Assembly: GCF_037414475.1 (NCBI RefSeq)
Contig: NZ_CP147913.1
Coordinates: 4,278,001 to 4,342,000 of the forward strand
From: Myxococcus stipitatus
GTDB lineage: Bacteria; Myxococcota; Myxococcia; Myxococcales; Myxococcaceae
Reading direction: 5' to 3'
DNA length: 64,000 nucleotides
The position numbers and the translations under genes are program-made. Shown piece by piece: positions 27,230-37,340 of this stretch. The notes beneath the pieces were generated by a model that was not told the origin of the DNA, did no database searches, and saw nothing but the letters and a program-made list of their open reading frames with translations. Numbering within the stretch: the stretch's first letter is position 1; every line of letters starts with the position of its first letter.

Positions 27230-28504
27230 ATGGTGACGCCCGATGAGGACTGCGGCTGCAAGGACCCGGTGACCACACCGATGCCGCTCGTGGCCCCGGT
27301 GAATGAGCGCCACCGCGTCCTCATCATCGGCGGAGGCACCGCCGGCATCTGCGTCGCCGCGCGGCTCACGCGGCTCGGCCAGAAGGGCATCGCCATCCTC
27401 GAGCCCTCCGAGCGCCACTACTACCAGCCCCTCTGGACCCTCGTGGGCGCGGGCGAGGCACGCGTCGAGGACACCGTCCGCGACGAGGCCAGCCTCATCC
27501 CCCGGGGCGTCAAGTGGCTCAAGGACGCGGCCATGGAGGTCGACCCCGTCCGCCAGGAGGTGCGCACCCGCGGCGGCCTGCGCGTGGGCTACGACTTCCT
27601 CGTCGTCGCCCCCGGCATCCAACTGGACTGGGACAAGGTCGCCGGCCTCCGCGATGCCCTGGAGACCGAACACGTCAGCAGCAACTACGACGTGAAGCTC
27701 GCCCCCAAGACGTGGCGCATGCTCCAGTCCTTCAAGGGCGGCACCGCCCTCTTCACCCACCCCTCCACCCCCGTGAAGTGCGCCGGCGCCCCGCAGAAAA
27801 TCATGTACCTGGCGGCCGACCACTTCCGCCGCACCGGGATTCTCGAGCGCTCGGAGGTCATCTTCGGCTCGGGCGCCAAGGCCATCTTCGGCGTGCAGCC
27901 CTTCGCCCGCGTCCTCGAGGACGTCGTGAAGCGCTACGGCATCCACACCCGCTTCAGCCACAACCTGGTCGCCGTGGACGGCGCCCGGCGCGAGGCCGTC
28001 TTCGAGACCACCCAGGACGGACGCACCACCCGCATCACCCAGCGCTACGACATCCTCCACGTCACCCCGCCCCAGAGCGCCCCCGACTTCATCAAGAACA
28101 GCCCCCTCACCTCCCGTGAGGGCACCTGCGTGGGCTGGGTCCGCGCCGACAAACACACGCTCCAACACCCCAGCTACCCCAACGTCTTCGCGCTCGGCGA
28201 CGCCTCCGACCTTCCCACCAGCCGCACCGGCGCCGCCATCCGCAAGCAGGCCCCTGTCCTCGTGCAGAATCTGCGCGCCGTCATGGACGGCCGCGCACCC
28301 ACCGCGCGGTATGACGGCTACGCCTCCTGCCCGCTCACCACCGCCTACGGAAAGCTGCTGCTCGCCGAGTTCGACTACGACGGCAAGCCCACCCCCAGCT
28401 TCCCCTTCATCGACACGCTCCAGGAGCGGCGGGACATGTGGGTGATGAAGAAACACGGCCTGCCCCAGCTCTACTGGAAGTGGATGATGCGCGGACGCGG
28501 TTGA
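27230..28504 (+). CDS. sqr: Sulfide:quinone oxidoreductase-type flavoprotein
   Basis: A 424-residue FAD enzyme; AGGAG five bases before ATG 27230 fixes the start. The Rossmann motif VLIIGGGTAGICVAARL (about 27-43) binds FAD. The family marks KCAGAPQKIMYLA (first redox Cys, near 183), VFALGDASDLP and the C-terminal YASCPLTTAYGKLLLAEF are those of the SQOR-like (human/type II) sulfide:quinone oxidoreductases. The reaction oxidises sulfide to sulfane sulfur and passes electrons to quinone at the inner membrane. It heads a cluster with a persulfide dioxygenase-like protein, a rhodanese and a sulfite-exporter-type permease, making a complete sulfide disposal set. It is driven by a sigma-54 promoter at 27174. 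Confidence 0.92.
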   Translation: MVTPDEDCGCKDPVTTPMPLVAPVNERHRVLIIGGGTAGICVAARLTRLGQKGIAILEPSERHYYQPLWTLVGAGEARVEDTVRDEASLIPRGVKWLKDAAMEVDPVRQEVRTRGGLRVGYDFLVVAPGIQLDWDKVAGLRDALETEHVSSNYDVKLAPKTWRMLQSFKGGTALFTHPSTPVKCAGAPQKIMYLAADHFRRTGILERSEVIFGSGAKAIFGVQPFARVLEDVVKRYGIHTRFSHNLVAVDGARREAVFETTQDGRTTRITQRYDILHVTPPQSAPDFIKNSPLTSREGTCVGWVRADKHTLQHPSYPNVFALGDASDLPTSRTGAAIRKQAPVLVQNLRAVMDGRAPTARYDGYASCPLTTAYGKLLLAEFDYDGKPTPSFPFIDTLQERRDMWVMKKHGLPQLYWKWMMRGRG

Positions 28505-28551
28505 AGCGCCCCCCTGTGCGCCCCGGCACGCGCCGGGCTATGCAGGGGGCG

Positions 28552-29832
<1,281 letters not shown>

Positions 29833-29848
29833 GCGCCTCCGCTCCCGC

Positions 29849-29887
29849 GTGTTTCATCCGGTGTTTCAAGTGTTTCACCCGAAACAC
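29849..29887 (+). promoter_or_regulatory. GTGTTTCA cluster upstream of the dioxygenase promoter
   Basis: GTGTTTCA is present at 29849-29856, 29861-29868 and 29870-29877, and the inverted GAAACAC at 29881-29887. The last two form a dyad GTGTTTC-ACCC-GAAACAC. It lies 44-82 bp before the -24 box of the promoter at 29931, the usual distance for an enhancer site, and is the reverse complement of the TGAAAC elements before sqr. Confidence 0.7.
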
Positions 29888-29930
29888 CCGCTCCTCCCGA
29901 GGAGGCACGTGCCCCTCGGAGAAGGCCCCC

Positions 29931-29946
29931 TGGCACGGGGCTGGCA
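29931..29946 (+). promoter_or_regulatory. Sigma-54 promoter of the dioxygenase-rhodanese-exporter genes
   Basis: TGGCACG-gggc-TGGCA: the GG (29932-29933) and GC (29944-29945) are 12 bases apart, with one mismatch in the -12 box. Predicted start near 29957 leaves a 36-base leader containing AAGGAGG before ATG 29993. Confidence 0.72.
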
Positions 29947-29992
29947 ATGCCCCTCCGTGACACCCACTGCGGTCCCAAGGAGGAAAGCGGAC

Positions 29993-30700
29993 ATGCTCTT
30001 CCGGCAGCTCTTCGATGCGGAGTCCTCGACGTACACGTACCTGCTGGCGGACACGGCCACTCGAGAGGCCGTGCTCATCGACCCCGTGCTGGAGCAGGTG
30101 GAGCGCGACGTGCGCCTGGTCCACGAGCTGGGGTTGAAGCTCAAGGTCGTGTTGGAGACACACGTCCACGCCGACCATGTCACCGGAGCGGGCCTCCTGC
30201 GCGAGCGCACGGGTGCCCAGGTGTTCGCCTCGGCGCGAGGCGCGCCCTGTGTCGACCGGCAGCTCTCCCAGGGCGACGTCGTCCGGGTGGGCGCCCTCGA
30301 GATACAGGTGCTGGAGACCCCGGGCCACACCGACGACAGCCTGAGCTTCCTCTGCGACGGCCGGCTCTTCTCGGGCGATGCGCTGCTCGTCCGGGGCACG
30401 GGCCGCACCGACTTCCAGAACGGCGACCCGGGGCAGCTCTACGACTCCATCACCCGCGAAGTCTTCACCCTCCCCGAGGCGACGGAGGTGTATCCCGCCC
30501 ATGACTACGCGGGCTTCACCATGACGTCCGTGGGCGAGGAGAAGCACCACAACCCCCGGCTCGCGGGCAAGTCGCGCGAGGACTTCGTCGCCTTCATGAA
30601 GGCCCGGAAGAGTCCTCCGCCGCGCAAGCTGGACATGGCCGTCCCCGCCAACCGCGCGTGTGGACTCTCCTCGGAGCCCTCGTCCCCACAGCACGCCTGA
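29993..30700 (+). CDS. Metallo-beta-lactamase fold protein, persulfide dioxygenase (ETHE1)-like
   Basis: A 235-residue protein with AAGGAGG before its ATG. It has the metal-binding THVHADHVTGAGLLR motif, ETPGHTDDSLSF and the ETHE1-type RTDFQNGDPGQLYDSI stretch, followed by VYPAHDYAGF. These are the iron ligands and glutathione-persulfide-binding features of ETHE1-like sulfur dioxygenases, which turn glutathione persulfide into sulfite. Length matches the short bacterial form without a fused rhodanese; the rhodanese is a separate gene next door. Together with SQR it would remove sulfane sulfur in the cytoplasm. The C-terminus has a 25-residue extension without obvious role. Confidence 0.9.
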   Translation: MLFRQLFDAESSTYTYLLADTATREAVLIDPVLEQVERDVRLVHELGLKLKVVLETHVHADHVTGAGLLRERTGAQVFASARGAPCVDRQLSQGDVVRVGALEIQVLETPGHTDDSLSFLCDGRLFSGDALLVRGTGRTDFQNGDPGQLYDSITREVFTLPEATEVYPAHDYAGFTMTSVGEEKHHNPRLAGKSREDFVAFMKARKSPPPRKLDMAVPANRACGLSSEPSSPQHA

Positions 30701-30778
30701 CACCGTGACGTGAGCGCACCCACGTCCCCTTCATCGCCTCGGCCTCTTTCGATGGGCACGAGGAAGGAGTCACCGACC

Positions 30779-31378
30779 TTGAGTCCCTTGTACGACAACG
30801 GCCTTCCCCAGCCCGGCGGCTATCGCGACGTGGACGTGCGACAGCTCGCGGCGGAGGGGCCTCCCGGTCCACATCTGGTGGACGTGCGCGAACCCGTGGA
30901 GCTGGATGGAATCCTGGGCCGCCTCGTGGGGATACGCCCGGCGCCTCTCGCCACGGTGCGGGAGGCCGCGGCGCTGTGGCCTCGGGACGCGGAGGTCGTC
31001 CTCATCTGCCGCTCGGGCTCGAGGTCCGCGCGCGCGGCGAAGCAGTTGGTGGAGCTGGGCTTCACCCGCGTGATGAACCTGCGCGGGGGGATGCTCGCGT
31101 GGAACGAGGCGGTGTTGCCCGTGGTGCGGCTGACCCGCGAGGCGCTCCCCACCCTCTCCCAGGTGCGCGACACGCTGCGCTCCCGGCTCCACGGACTCCG
31201 GATTCCCGCCGTGGAGGCGTTGCCCATCGCGCCGTCGCGCGCGGAGCTCGGCGCCCTGCTGGACACGCTGCGGGACTCGCCGCCCCAGGGACTCGAGGAC
31301 ACGGCGGGCTTCGAGCGGACGCTGCGCGAGGTGCGAGACCTGCTCGCCGTCGCGAGCGAGGGAGGCACCGCGAGATGA
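30779..31378 (+). CDS. Rhodanese-domain sulfurtransferase
   Basis: A 199-residue protein if it starts at TTG 30779, which has AAGGAG nine bases upstream; an ATG at 30752 in frame lacks a ribosome-binding site. The rhodanese domain spans about residues 15-115, with HLVDVREPVEL and the active-site loop CRSGSRS carrying the catalytic cysteine. The C-terminal 80 residues are helical with no family recognised; they include PTLSQVRDTL and RTLREVRDLL. Rhodaneses move sulfane sulfur between persulfide, sulfite and thiols; here it would convert the dioxygenase's sulfite and SQR's persulfide to thiosulfate or supply the dioxygenase. It overlaps the exporter gene by ATGA. Confidence 0.88.
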   Translation: MSPLYDNGLPQPGGYRDVDVRQLAAEGPPGPHLVDVREPVELDGILGRLVGIRPAPLATVREAAALWPRDAEVVLICRSGSRSARAAKQLVELGFTRVMNLRGGMLAWNEAVLPVVRLTREALPTLSQVRDTLRSRLHGLRIPAVEALPIAPSRAELGALLDTLRDSPPQGLEDTAGFERTLREVRDLLAVASEGGTAR

Positions 31379-32286
31379 TGTTGTCCGTGGGGCTCGCGGG
31401 CGCGCTGCTCGTGGGCGTGTTGTTGGGGTTGTTGGGTGGCGGGGGCTCCATCCTCACGGTGCCGCTGCTCGTGTACGTGCTGGGCGTGGAGCCTCGCACG
31501 GCCATCGCCATGTCGCTGGTGGTGGTGGGTGTCACCAGCACCAACGGCGCGTGGCTGCATGCACGCGCGGGCCGGGTGAGGTGGCGCACCGCCTTCGTGT
31601 TCGGCGCGGGGGGAATGGTGGGCGCGTTCCTCGGCGGGAAGCTCAACCCGCTCCTGTCTCCCACCGCGTTGATGGTGTTCTTCGCGGGCGTCATGGTGGC
31701 CGCGTCGGTCGCCATGCTGTTGCGCTCGGATGCACCGGCGGCCTCCACCGCCGACACGTCGAGCGCGGCGGTGGCCCCGGTGTCCCCAAGCCGCATCGGC
31801 CGGGTGCTGCTGCAAGGCGTGGGGGTGGGCGTCCTGTCGGGGCTCGTCGGAGCGGGAGGAGGATTCCTCATCGTCCCCGCGCTCGCGATGGTGGGCCTGC
31901 CCACGCCCGTGGCCACGGCGACCTCGCTGGTGGTCATCGCGCTCCAGTGCGCGGCGGGCCTCGTGGGACACCTGGGCCATCTGGACCTGCCGTGGATGCT
32001 CACGGCGCAGGTCATCGCGGTGGCGCTGGTGGGGAGCCTCGTGGGCGGCAAGCTCGCGGGACGCGTCGCACCGGGGTTGTTGCGCCGGGGCTTCGCCGTC
32101 TTCGTGCTCGCCACCGCGACGTTCCTGCTGCTCGCGCAGCTCCCCGCCGGAGCGAAGGCGCGCATGGGTGAGGTGGTCTCCAACGCCGGGGCATGGCCCT
32201 GGGTGGCGGTGGCCACGCTGGTCGGACTTCCGGTCGTGTTGTGGCGGCTCCTCGCGAGCCGTCAGCGCGCCATGAAGGAGGGCTGA
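31375..32286 (+). CDS. TauE/SafE-family sulfite or organosulfonate exporter
   Basis: A 303-residue membrane protein, start overlapping the rhodanese stop. It has about eight hydrophobic segments in two inverted halves and repeated glycine-rich turns, LLGGGGSILTVPLLVYVLG near the start and VGAGGGFLIVPALAMVG in the second half, the family signature. The family exports sulfite, sulfoacetate or related anions across the inner membrane. Placed last in this sulfur operon it would remove the sulfite produced by the dioxygenase. A hydrophilic loop (about 118-140) separates the two halves. Confidence 0.9.
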   Translation: MMLSVGLAGALLVGVLLGLLGGGGSILTVPLLVYVLGVEPRTAIAMSLVVVGVTSTNGAWLHARAGRVRWRTAFVFGAGGMVGAFLGGKLNPLLSPTALMVFFAGVMVAASVAMLLRSDAPAASTADTSSAAVAPVSPSRIGRVLLQGVGVGVLSGLVGAGGGFLIVPALAMVGLPTPVATATSLVVIALQCAAGLVGHLGHLDLPWMLTAQVIAVALVGSLVGGKLAGRVAPGLLRRGFAVFVLATATFLLLAQLPAGAKARMGEVVSNAGAWPWVAVATLVGLPVVLWRLLASRQRAMKEG

Positions 32287-32308
32287 CCCCCCCAAGGTGT
32301 CCTCGAGC

Positions 32309-32341
32309 CCACTGTGCTGCTCCACCGCACCAGCACAGTGG
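32309..32341 (+). terminator. Hairpin closing the sulfur cluster
   Basis: CCACTGTGCTG (32309-32319) pairs with CAGCACAGTGG (32331-32341): an 11-bp perfect stem with an 11-base loop, 23 bp after the exporter stop. It separates the sulfur cluster from the formate-THF ligase gene. Confidence 0.7.
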
Positions 32342-32408
32342 CGTTCCACCCCGAACGCGCGGCGCTTCCTCCGTTGACCCGGGCCACGCGCGCACCGAGA
32401 GTCTCCGC

Positions 32409-34064
32409 ATGACGCTGAGACCCATCGCAGACGTAGGCGCCGAGCTGGGCCTGTCCCCCGACGACATCCACCCGTGGGGAACCCACCGCGCCAAGGTGTC
32501 CCTGGGTGCCCTCGACAAACAGGGCCCACGGCAAGGCCGTCTCGTGCTCGTCTCCGCCATCAACCCCACGCCGCCGGGCGAGGGGAAGACCACCATGTCC
32601 GTGGCGCTGGCCATGGGCCTGCGCAAGCGCGGGCGCAAGGCCGTGGCCGCGCTGCGAGAGCCCTCGCTCGGGCCCGTGTTCGGCGTGAAGGGCGGAGGCA
32701 CCGGTGGAGGCCAGGCCAGCCTGGAGCCCGCGGCGGACATCAACCTGCACTTCACCGGCGACCTGCACGCCATCACCAGCGCCAACAACCTGCTGGCCGC
32801 GCTCGTCGACAACGCCGTGTATTACGGCCAGCCCGTCGCCATCGACTCCACGCGCGTGCGCTGGCGGCGCGCCCTGGACATGAACGACCGGTTCCTGCGC
32901 AACGTCATCGTCGGCCTCGGCGGCAAGGCGCACGGCGTCCCGCGCGAGGGCGCGTTCGACATCACCGCCGCCAGCGAGGTGATGGCCATCCTCGCCTTGT
33001 CGGAGAACCTCAAGGACCTGGAGGCCCGGCTCGGCCGCGTCGTCGTGGGCTTCTCCCCCGACGGCAAGCCCGTGCGCGCGCGCGACGTGGACGCGGCGGC
33101 GGCCATGGTCGCCCTGCTCAAGGACGCGCTGATGCCCAACCTCGTGCAGACCCGCGAGGGCGGCCCCGCGCTCGTGCACGCGGGCCCCTTCGGCAACATC
33201 GCGCACGGGTGCAGCTCCGTGGTGGGCACGCGGATGGGATTGGCCTACGCGGACGAAGTCGTCACGGAAGCGGGCTTCGGCTTCGACCTGGGCGCGGAGA
33301 AGTTCCTCGACATCAAGTGCCGGAACACCGGCCTGTGGCCCCGAGGCGTCGTGCTCGTGGTGACGCTGCGCGCGCTCAAGTACAACGGAGGCGCGCCCCT
33401 CGCCCGCGTGGCGGACCCGGACATGAACGCGCTCACGCGAGGCTTCGACCACCTGGAGAAGCACCTGGAGTCGGTGCGCGCCTTCGGCCTGCCCGCCGTG
33501 TTGTGCGTCAACCGCTTCCCGCAGGACACCGAGGCGGAGCTCGACGCCCTGCGCGCCTTCGGGAAGGAGCGCGGCGTGGAGACCGCCGTTTGCGAGGGCT
33601 TCACCCGGGGCGGGGAAGGCTCGCTGGAGCTGGCCGACCGGGTGCTCGCCATGCTCGACGCGACGGACGCGGCGCCGCCCACGCCCCGCTTCCTCTACGA
33701 CGTGAAGCAGTCCCCCGAGGAGAAGGTACGCGCCATTGCCCGCACCGTGTACGGCGCGGACGACGTGGCCTTCACCGCCTCCGCGCGCAAGGACCTGGAC
33801 ACCGTGCGCGAGCTGGGAGGAGCGGAGCTGCCCGTGTGCATGGCGAAGACGCACCTCTCGCTCTCCGATGACCCGACGAAGCAGGGCCGGCCGCGCGGCT
33901 TCACGCTCACCGTGCGCGAGGTGCGCCTGTCCGCGGGCGCGGGCTTCATGGTGGCGCTCACCGGAGACATCCTCACCATGCCGGGCCTGCCCAAGGAGCC
34001 CGCGGCCCGCCGCATCACCGTCCACGAGGACGGCCGCATCACCGGATTGATGCAGGGCGAATAG
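32409..34064 (+). CDS. fhs: Formate-tetrahydrofolate ligase
   Basis: A 551-residue enzyme, the normal length. The start is at MTLRPIADVGAEL; the frame continues upstream without coding character. It contains the nucleotide-binding PTPPGEGKTTMSVALAMGL, the conserved EPSLGPVFGVKGGGTGGGQA, and FTGDLHAITSANNLLAALVDN. It ligates formate to tetrahydrofolate with ATP, giving 10-formyl-THF for purine and one-carbon metabolism. It is preceded by the sulfur-cluster hairpin and followed by a terminator hairpin, so it appears monocistronic. No folD or other folate gene lies nearby. Confidence 0.96.
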   Translation: MTLRPIADVGAELGLSPDDIHPWGTHRAKVSLGALDKQGPRQGRLVLVSAINPTPPGEGKTTMSVALAMGLRKRGRKAVAALREPSLGPVFGVKGGGTGGGQASLEPAADINLHFTGDLHAITSANNLLAALVDNAVYYGQPVAIDSTRVRWRRALDMNDRFLRNVIVGLGGKAHGVPREGAFDITAASEVMAILALSENLKDLEARLGRVVVGFSPDGKPVRARDVDAAAAMVALLKDALMPNLVQTREGGPALVHAGPFGNIAHGCSSVVGTRMGLAYADEVVTEAGFGFDLGAEKFLDIKCRNTGLWPRGVVLVVTLRALKYNGGAPLARVADPDMNALTRGFDHLEKHLESVRAFGLPAVLCVNRFPQDTEAELDALRAFGKERGVETAVCEGFTRGGEGSLELADRVLAMLDATDAAPPTPRFLYDVKQSPEEKVRAIARTVYGADDVAFTASARKDLDTVRELGGAELPVCMAKTHLSLSDDPTKQGRPRGFTLTVREVRLSAGAGFMVALTGDILTMPGLPKEPAARRITVHEDGRITGLMQGE

Positions 34065-34077
34065 CCGCGCGCGGCAC

Positions 34078-34102
34078 GGGCGGCCCTCGAGCAGGGCCGC
34101 CC
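34078..34102. terminator. Hairpin between convergent fhs and chemoreceptor genes
   Basis: GGGCGGCCCT (34078-34087) and AGGGCCGCCC (34093-34102) form a perfect 10-bp stem with a 5-base loop, midway between the two converging stops. Confidence 0.7.
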
Positions 34103-34112
34103 TCGAGACTTC

Positions 34113-35273
34113 CTACACGCGGAACGCCGTGGACAGCGACTGGAGGCGGCCCAGCGTGGCGTTGATTTGAGACACGGCCTCCTCGGCCGTCATGGTGGAC
34201 GTCACCACGTCCGCCATCATCGAGGAGAGGTGGGTCATCACGTCCGTCATCTGCGCGATGCCCGCGTTCTGCTGGGTGACGGAGGCGACAATCTGCCGCG
34301 CCGCCTGACTGCTCTCCTGCACCACCGTGGTGATTTCCTTCAGCGAGCTGGCCGAGGACAACACCTGCTCGATGTTCTGCTCCATCTTCTCGCTGTCGTC
34401 CTCCGCGATGGAGGTGGTCTGGCGGATGGCCTGGTTGATTTCGAGCAGAATCTTCCCGATGCGCTGGGTGCTCTGGAGCGACTGGCCGCTGAGCGCCCGC
34501 ATCTCCCGCGCCACCACTGCGAAGCCCCGGCCGCCTTCACCCGCGCGCGCCGCTTCGATGGCCGCGTTGAGCGCCAGCACGTTGGACTGGTCCGCCAAAT
34601 CCTTCACGCTGCTGATGATTTCGCCGGCGTGCACCGCCTGCTCGCTCAGGTGCGCGATGCTGCCCACCAGCGCGCTCACGCGCTCGCGAATCTGCTGCAT
34701 GCCCTCCGCGCTCTGCTCGATGGATTGCTGGCCGGACGAACTGAACGCATCCGCCTGCGCCGCCACCTTCAACACCATCTCCGCGCGGCTGGCCGCCATG
34801 CTGGAGGTCTGCGCGATTTCGGCGATGGTGGTGCTCGCCTCCGTGAGGCTGCGCGACTGGTTGGTGAGGAAGTTCACCTGGTCCTGGCTCGCCTGCGTCA
34901 GTCGCGAGGCCGCCGAGGACAGCTCCGTCACCACCGACCGCAACGTCGAGGGCACCTCGCGCAGCCGGTCCACCATCACCTGGAGGCTGCGCCCCAGCTC
35001 GCCCACTTCATCCTGTCCCGCCGCGTCGATGGGCTGGGTCAGGTCCCCGTCCTGCGCGATTCGCCGGGCCACCTCCGCCAGCCGACCCATGGGCTCGGCC
35101 ACCTCGCGGTGCAGCCACACCGCCAGGGCCACCATCAACCCCAGGCACGACAGCGCCAACACCCCCACCACCCAGGAAGGCCCGTCCGCCAGCACCACCG
35201 CGAAGAGCACCGTCAGGAACACCGCCGCGACCGCCGGCGACAGCATGACTTTCTGCTTCAGCTTCAAACGCAC
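34113..35273 (-). CDS. Methyl-accepting chemotaxis protein
   Basis: A 386-residue protein; GTG 35273 is chosen because GGAGG lies upstream and the basic N-terminus plus membrane span begins there. Two hydrophobic segments (about 12-32 and 38-55) lie close together, so there is almost no periplasmic sensor. Then come a HAMP domain (about 55-105) and a signalling domain with the highly conserved hairpin tip ([28 protein letters not shown]). The tip reads like a class with a shortened cytoplasmic bundle. No chemotaxis kinase genes are nearby, so it is an orphan receptor that probably feeds a remote Che cluster. Confidence 0.92.
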   Translation of the reverse strand: MRLKLKQKVMLSPAVAAVFLTVLFAVVLADGPSWVVGVLALSCLGLMVALAVWLHREVAEPMGRLAEVARRIAQDGDLTQPIDAAGQDEVGELGRSLQVMVDRLREVPSTLRSVVTELSSAASRLTQASQDQVNFLTNQSRSLTEASTTIAEIAQTSSMAASRAEMVLKVAAQADAFSSSGQQSIEQSAEGMQQIRERVSALVGSIAHLSEQAVHAGEIISSVKDLADQSNVLALNAAIEAARAGEGGRGFAVVAREMRALSGQSLQSTQRIGKILLEINQAIRQTTSIAEDDSEKMEQNIEQVLSSASSLKEITTVVQESSQAARQIVASVTQQNAGIAQMTDVMTHLSSMMADVVTSTMTAEEAVSQINATLGRLQSLSTAFRV

Positions 35274-35489
35274 CGAGCCCCCTCCACCCCACCCAAGCTT
35301 CGGCGGTTGAGGCGCGGCTCCCTCCAGAGCCTGCTGCACCAGCGCATGTCGGCATCCTTCCGTGGGGTCGCGGGGACTCCCTGAAGCTTGGACGGACCTG
35401 TGATCCGCCGAAGTGCAGGATAGCGAACTGAGTCCCCGCTGCTAAGTCTCGGCCAGCCCTGGGGTGAAAAAGACCCTGAATCCGGAGGA

Positions 35490-36566
35490 TCACCCCGGGG
35501 TGTCGAGGCGGCGGCAGCCCTCCACTCGGAGGACGAAGTCCGAGCCGAAGGCACCGGCGGGGGTGAGGGCGCCCGGGGTGGGCTGGGCGAGCAGCTCCTC
35601 CACGGCGAGCACGGCGGCGCGGGCGGTGAAGAGATACCCCTCCGGCACCTGCAGCCAGGCCTGGGAGGAGCGGCCATCCGGGGCGCGGGCCTGGGCCCAG
35701 ATGTGGGAGCGGACCTTCTCGCGTATCTCGGCGGTGGGGCCGTGCACGCGGGACTCGATGAGCCCCATCAACCGGTCTCGCACCAGGCCTACCTTCAGCG
35801 TCTCGCGCAGCAGGGGCGAGGTCCACCGCAGCGCGTGGGCGGCGGAGGACCGCACCGCCATCAGGGTCGTGATGTTCGGAATGCCGGTGGTGCGCCAGGC
35901 CGTGGCCAGGTCTCCCCAGGGGATGGGCATCACCGTGCGCTCCTTGTCGTCGAAGCGCAGGCGGCGAATCCCCCGGCCCAGGGGATACGGGACGAGCACA
36001 CCTCCGCGCCGGGCCTTGCCGCCCTCGGGGAGCTGGAGCAGCACGGACTTGGCCGTACCCGCGCTGGCCTGGGAGCCCCCCGCGATGGCGATCTCCAGCT
36101 CGGTGGCGCCCGGCACCAGCTCCGCCACATAGCGGGCCAGACAGTCCGTGGGCACCACGTCGAAGCCCACGCCGGACATCAGCGAGACACCCCGGGCCTT
36201 GGCCTCGGCATCCAGGCGGAACGAGCCCTCGAAGACGGGAATCTCCCCGGTGATGTCCTGGTAGTGCACACCCATGCGCAGGCACGCCTGGCGCATCGGC
36301 TCGGCGGTGCGGATGAAGGGGCCCGCGGCATGGAGCACCAGGGGCAGGTCCTCCAACGCGGCGGAGAGCTCGCGCGAATTTTCGAGCGACGCGGGGCGGA
36401 CCTCCAGCCCCAGGGCCTCCGCCAGCGGCGCGAGCTTCTCGAGCGAACGGCCCGACAACACCGGGCGGTGGCCGCGGCGCACCGCCTCCTCCGCGATGAG
36501 GCGGCCGGTGTAACCAGAGGCTCCGTACAACAACCAACGAGGCGTGATGGAAGAGGTGGTCGTCAC
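35490..36566 (-). CDS. Saccharopine dehydrogenase-like (trans-acting enoyl reductase type) protein
   Basis: A 358-residue protein starting at GTG 36566; GTG 36599 is an alternative, and neither has a clear ribosome-binding site. The N-terminal Rossmann motif WLLYGASGYTGRLIAEEAVRRGH binds NAD(P), followed by VLHAAGPFI and YQDITGEIPVFE, as in the saccharopine-dehydrogenase-like family that includes trans-acting enoyl reductases. The usual C-terminal oligomerisation part is present. Substrate not predictable; a lipid or polyketide-like carbonyl or enoyl group is possible. It lies upstream of the chemoreceptor on the same strand, with no obvious functional link. Confidence 0.82.
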   Translation of the reverse strand: MTTTSSITPRWLLYGASGYTGRLIAEEAVRRGHRPVLSGRSLEKLAPLAEALGLEVRPASLENSRELSAALEDLPLVLHAAGPFIRTAEPMRQACLRMGVHYQDITGEIPVFEGSFRLDAEAKARGVSLMSGVGFDVVPTDCLARYVAELVPGATELEIAIAGGSQASAGTAKSVLLQLPEGGKARRGGVLVPYPLGRGIRRLRFDDKERTVMPIPWGDLATAWRTTGIPNITTLMAVRSSAAHALRWTSPLLRETLKVGLVRDRLMGLIESRVHGPTAEIREKVRSHIWAQARAPDGRSSQAWLQVPEGYLFTARAAVLAVEELLAQPTPGALTPAGAFGSDFVLRVEGCRRLDTPG

Positions 36567-36656
36567 ACCCGCGACGCTAACAGGCGGACCCGCCCTCACA
36601 TGCGGCGGGTGGTGTCCCCGCCCATCATCTGTCCGCCGGTGGACCGGGCGCGCGCC

Positions 36657-37154
36657 TCACCACCGGGCCTGGATGACGTCGACGCCTTGATTCACATGGG
36701 TCTCCTCGACGCAGACGAGCAGCGCGCGCAGCGCCGCGGAGGACGGAGCCGTCAGGAGCGCCTCGCGCAGCCTCGCGTTGCGCAGCAGCGCGCCAATCCT
36801 CGCGAGCACGTTGAGGTGCAGGCCCGCGGTGTCCGGGGGCGACACCATGCCCACGAAGATGTGGACCCGGCCCTCCTCCGCGTCCCCGAAGTCGACGCCC
36901 AGGCGATGGAGTCCCACGCAGGTGACGATGCGAGGCACCCCGGCCAACCGGCAGTGCGGCACCGCCACGCCGCCCACCGTCGCCGTGGAGCCCAACTGCT
37001 CGCGCGCCAACAGGTGGGTCGCCAATTCCCTGGGAGAGACCTGGGCCCGGGCCGCCATCAACCCGGCCAGCTCATGCACCACCCCCACCCGGTCCTTGGA
37101 CGCCATCGACAGGCGGACGCCGTCGGCATCCAGGTAGTCAGTCCATCGCAACAT
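36657..37154 (-). CDS. PTS EIIA (PtsN/fructose-type) domain protein
   Basis: A 165-residue protein with GGGAGG before its ATG. The whole protein is a PTS EIIA type-2 domain: it has the phospho-acceptor histidine in GGVAVPHCR (His about 74) and the GVDFGDAEEGRVHIFVGMVSPP stretch of PtsN-like regulators. No EIIB, EIIC or HPr genes are nearby, so this is probably a nitrogen-type regulatory EIIA rather than a sugar transporter part. It has a close paralogue immediately upstream (37341-37835), with which it shares identical MLRWTD starts and the histidine motif. Confidence 0.88.
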   Translation of the reverse strand: MLRWTDYLDADGVRLSMASKDRVGVVHELAGLMAARAQVSPRELATHLLAREQLGSTATVGGVAVPHCRLAGVPRIVTCVGLHRLGVDFGDAEEGRVHIFVGMVSPPDTAGLHLNVLARIGALLRNARLREALLTAPSSAALRALLVCVEETHVNQGVDVIQARW

Positions 37155-37303
37155 ACCGGTCACCTCCCCGGGACACCCGCCGCCTCCCGAGTCGGCGCAG
37201 AGATGTGTCCCCCCGCCGCGATTGAGCACCCCCTCCCCGTGATTTTCCCGAGGACCACCACACACTTTCCCAGGGCCCTCTTCCGTTCGGTCAGAACCGC
37301 CCC

Positions 37304-37336
37304 GGTGGCTCTTGGCTTCTCATTCTCCAAGCCACC
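37304..37336 (-). terminator. Hairpin between the two PtsN-like genes
   Basis: GGTGGCT (37304-37310) pairs with AGCCACC (37330-37336); the stem extends outward with CCCG/CGGG and one bulge. It lies directly after the stop of the upstream PtsN-like gene on the minus strand and would uncouple the paralogues. Confidence 0.5.
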
Positions 37337-37340
37337 CGGG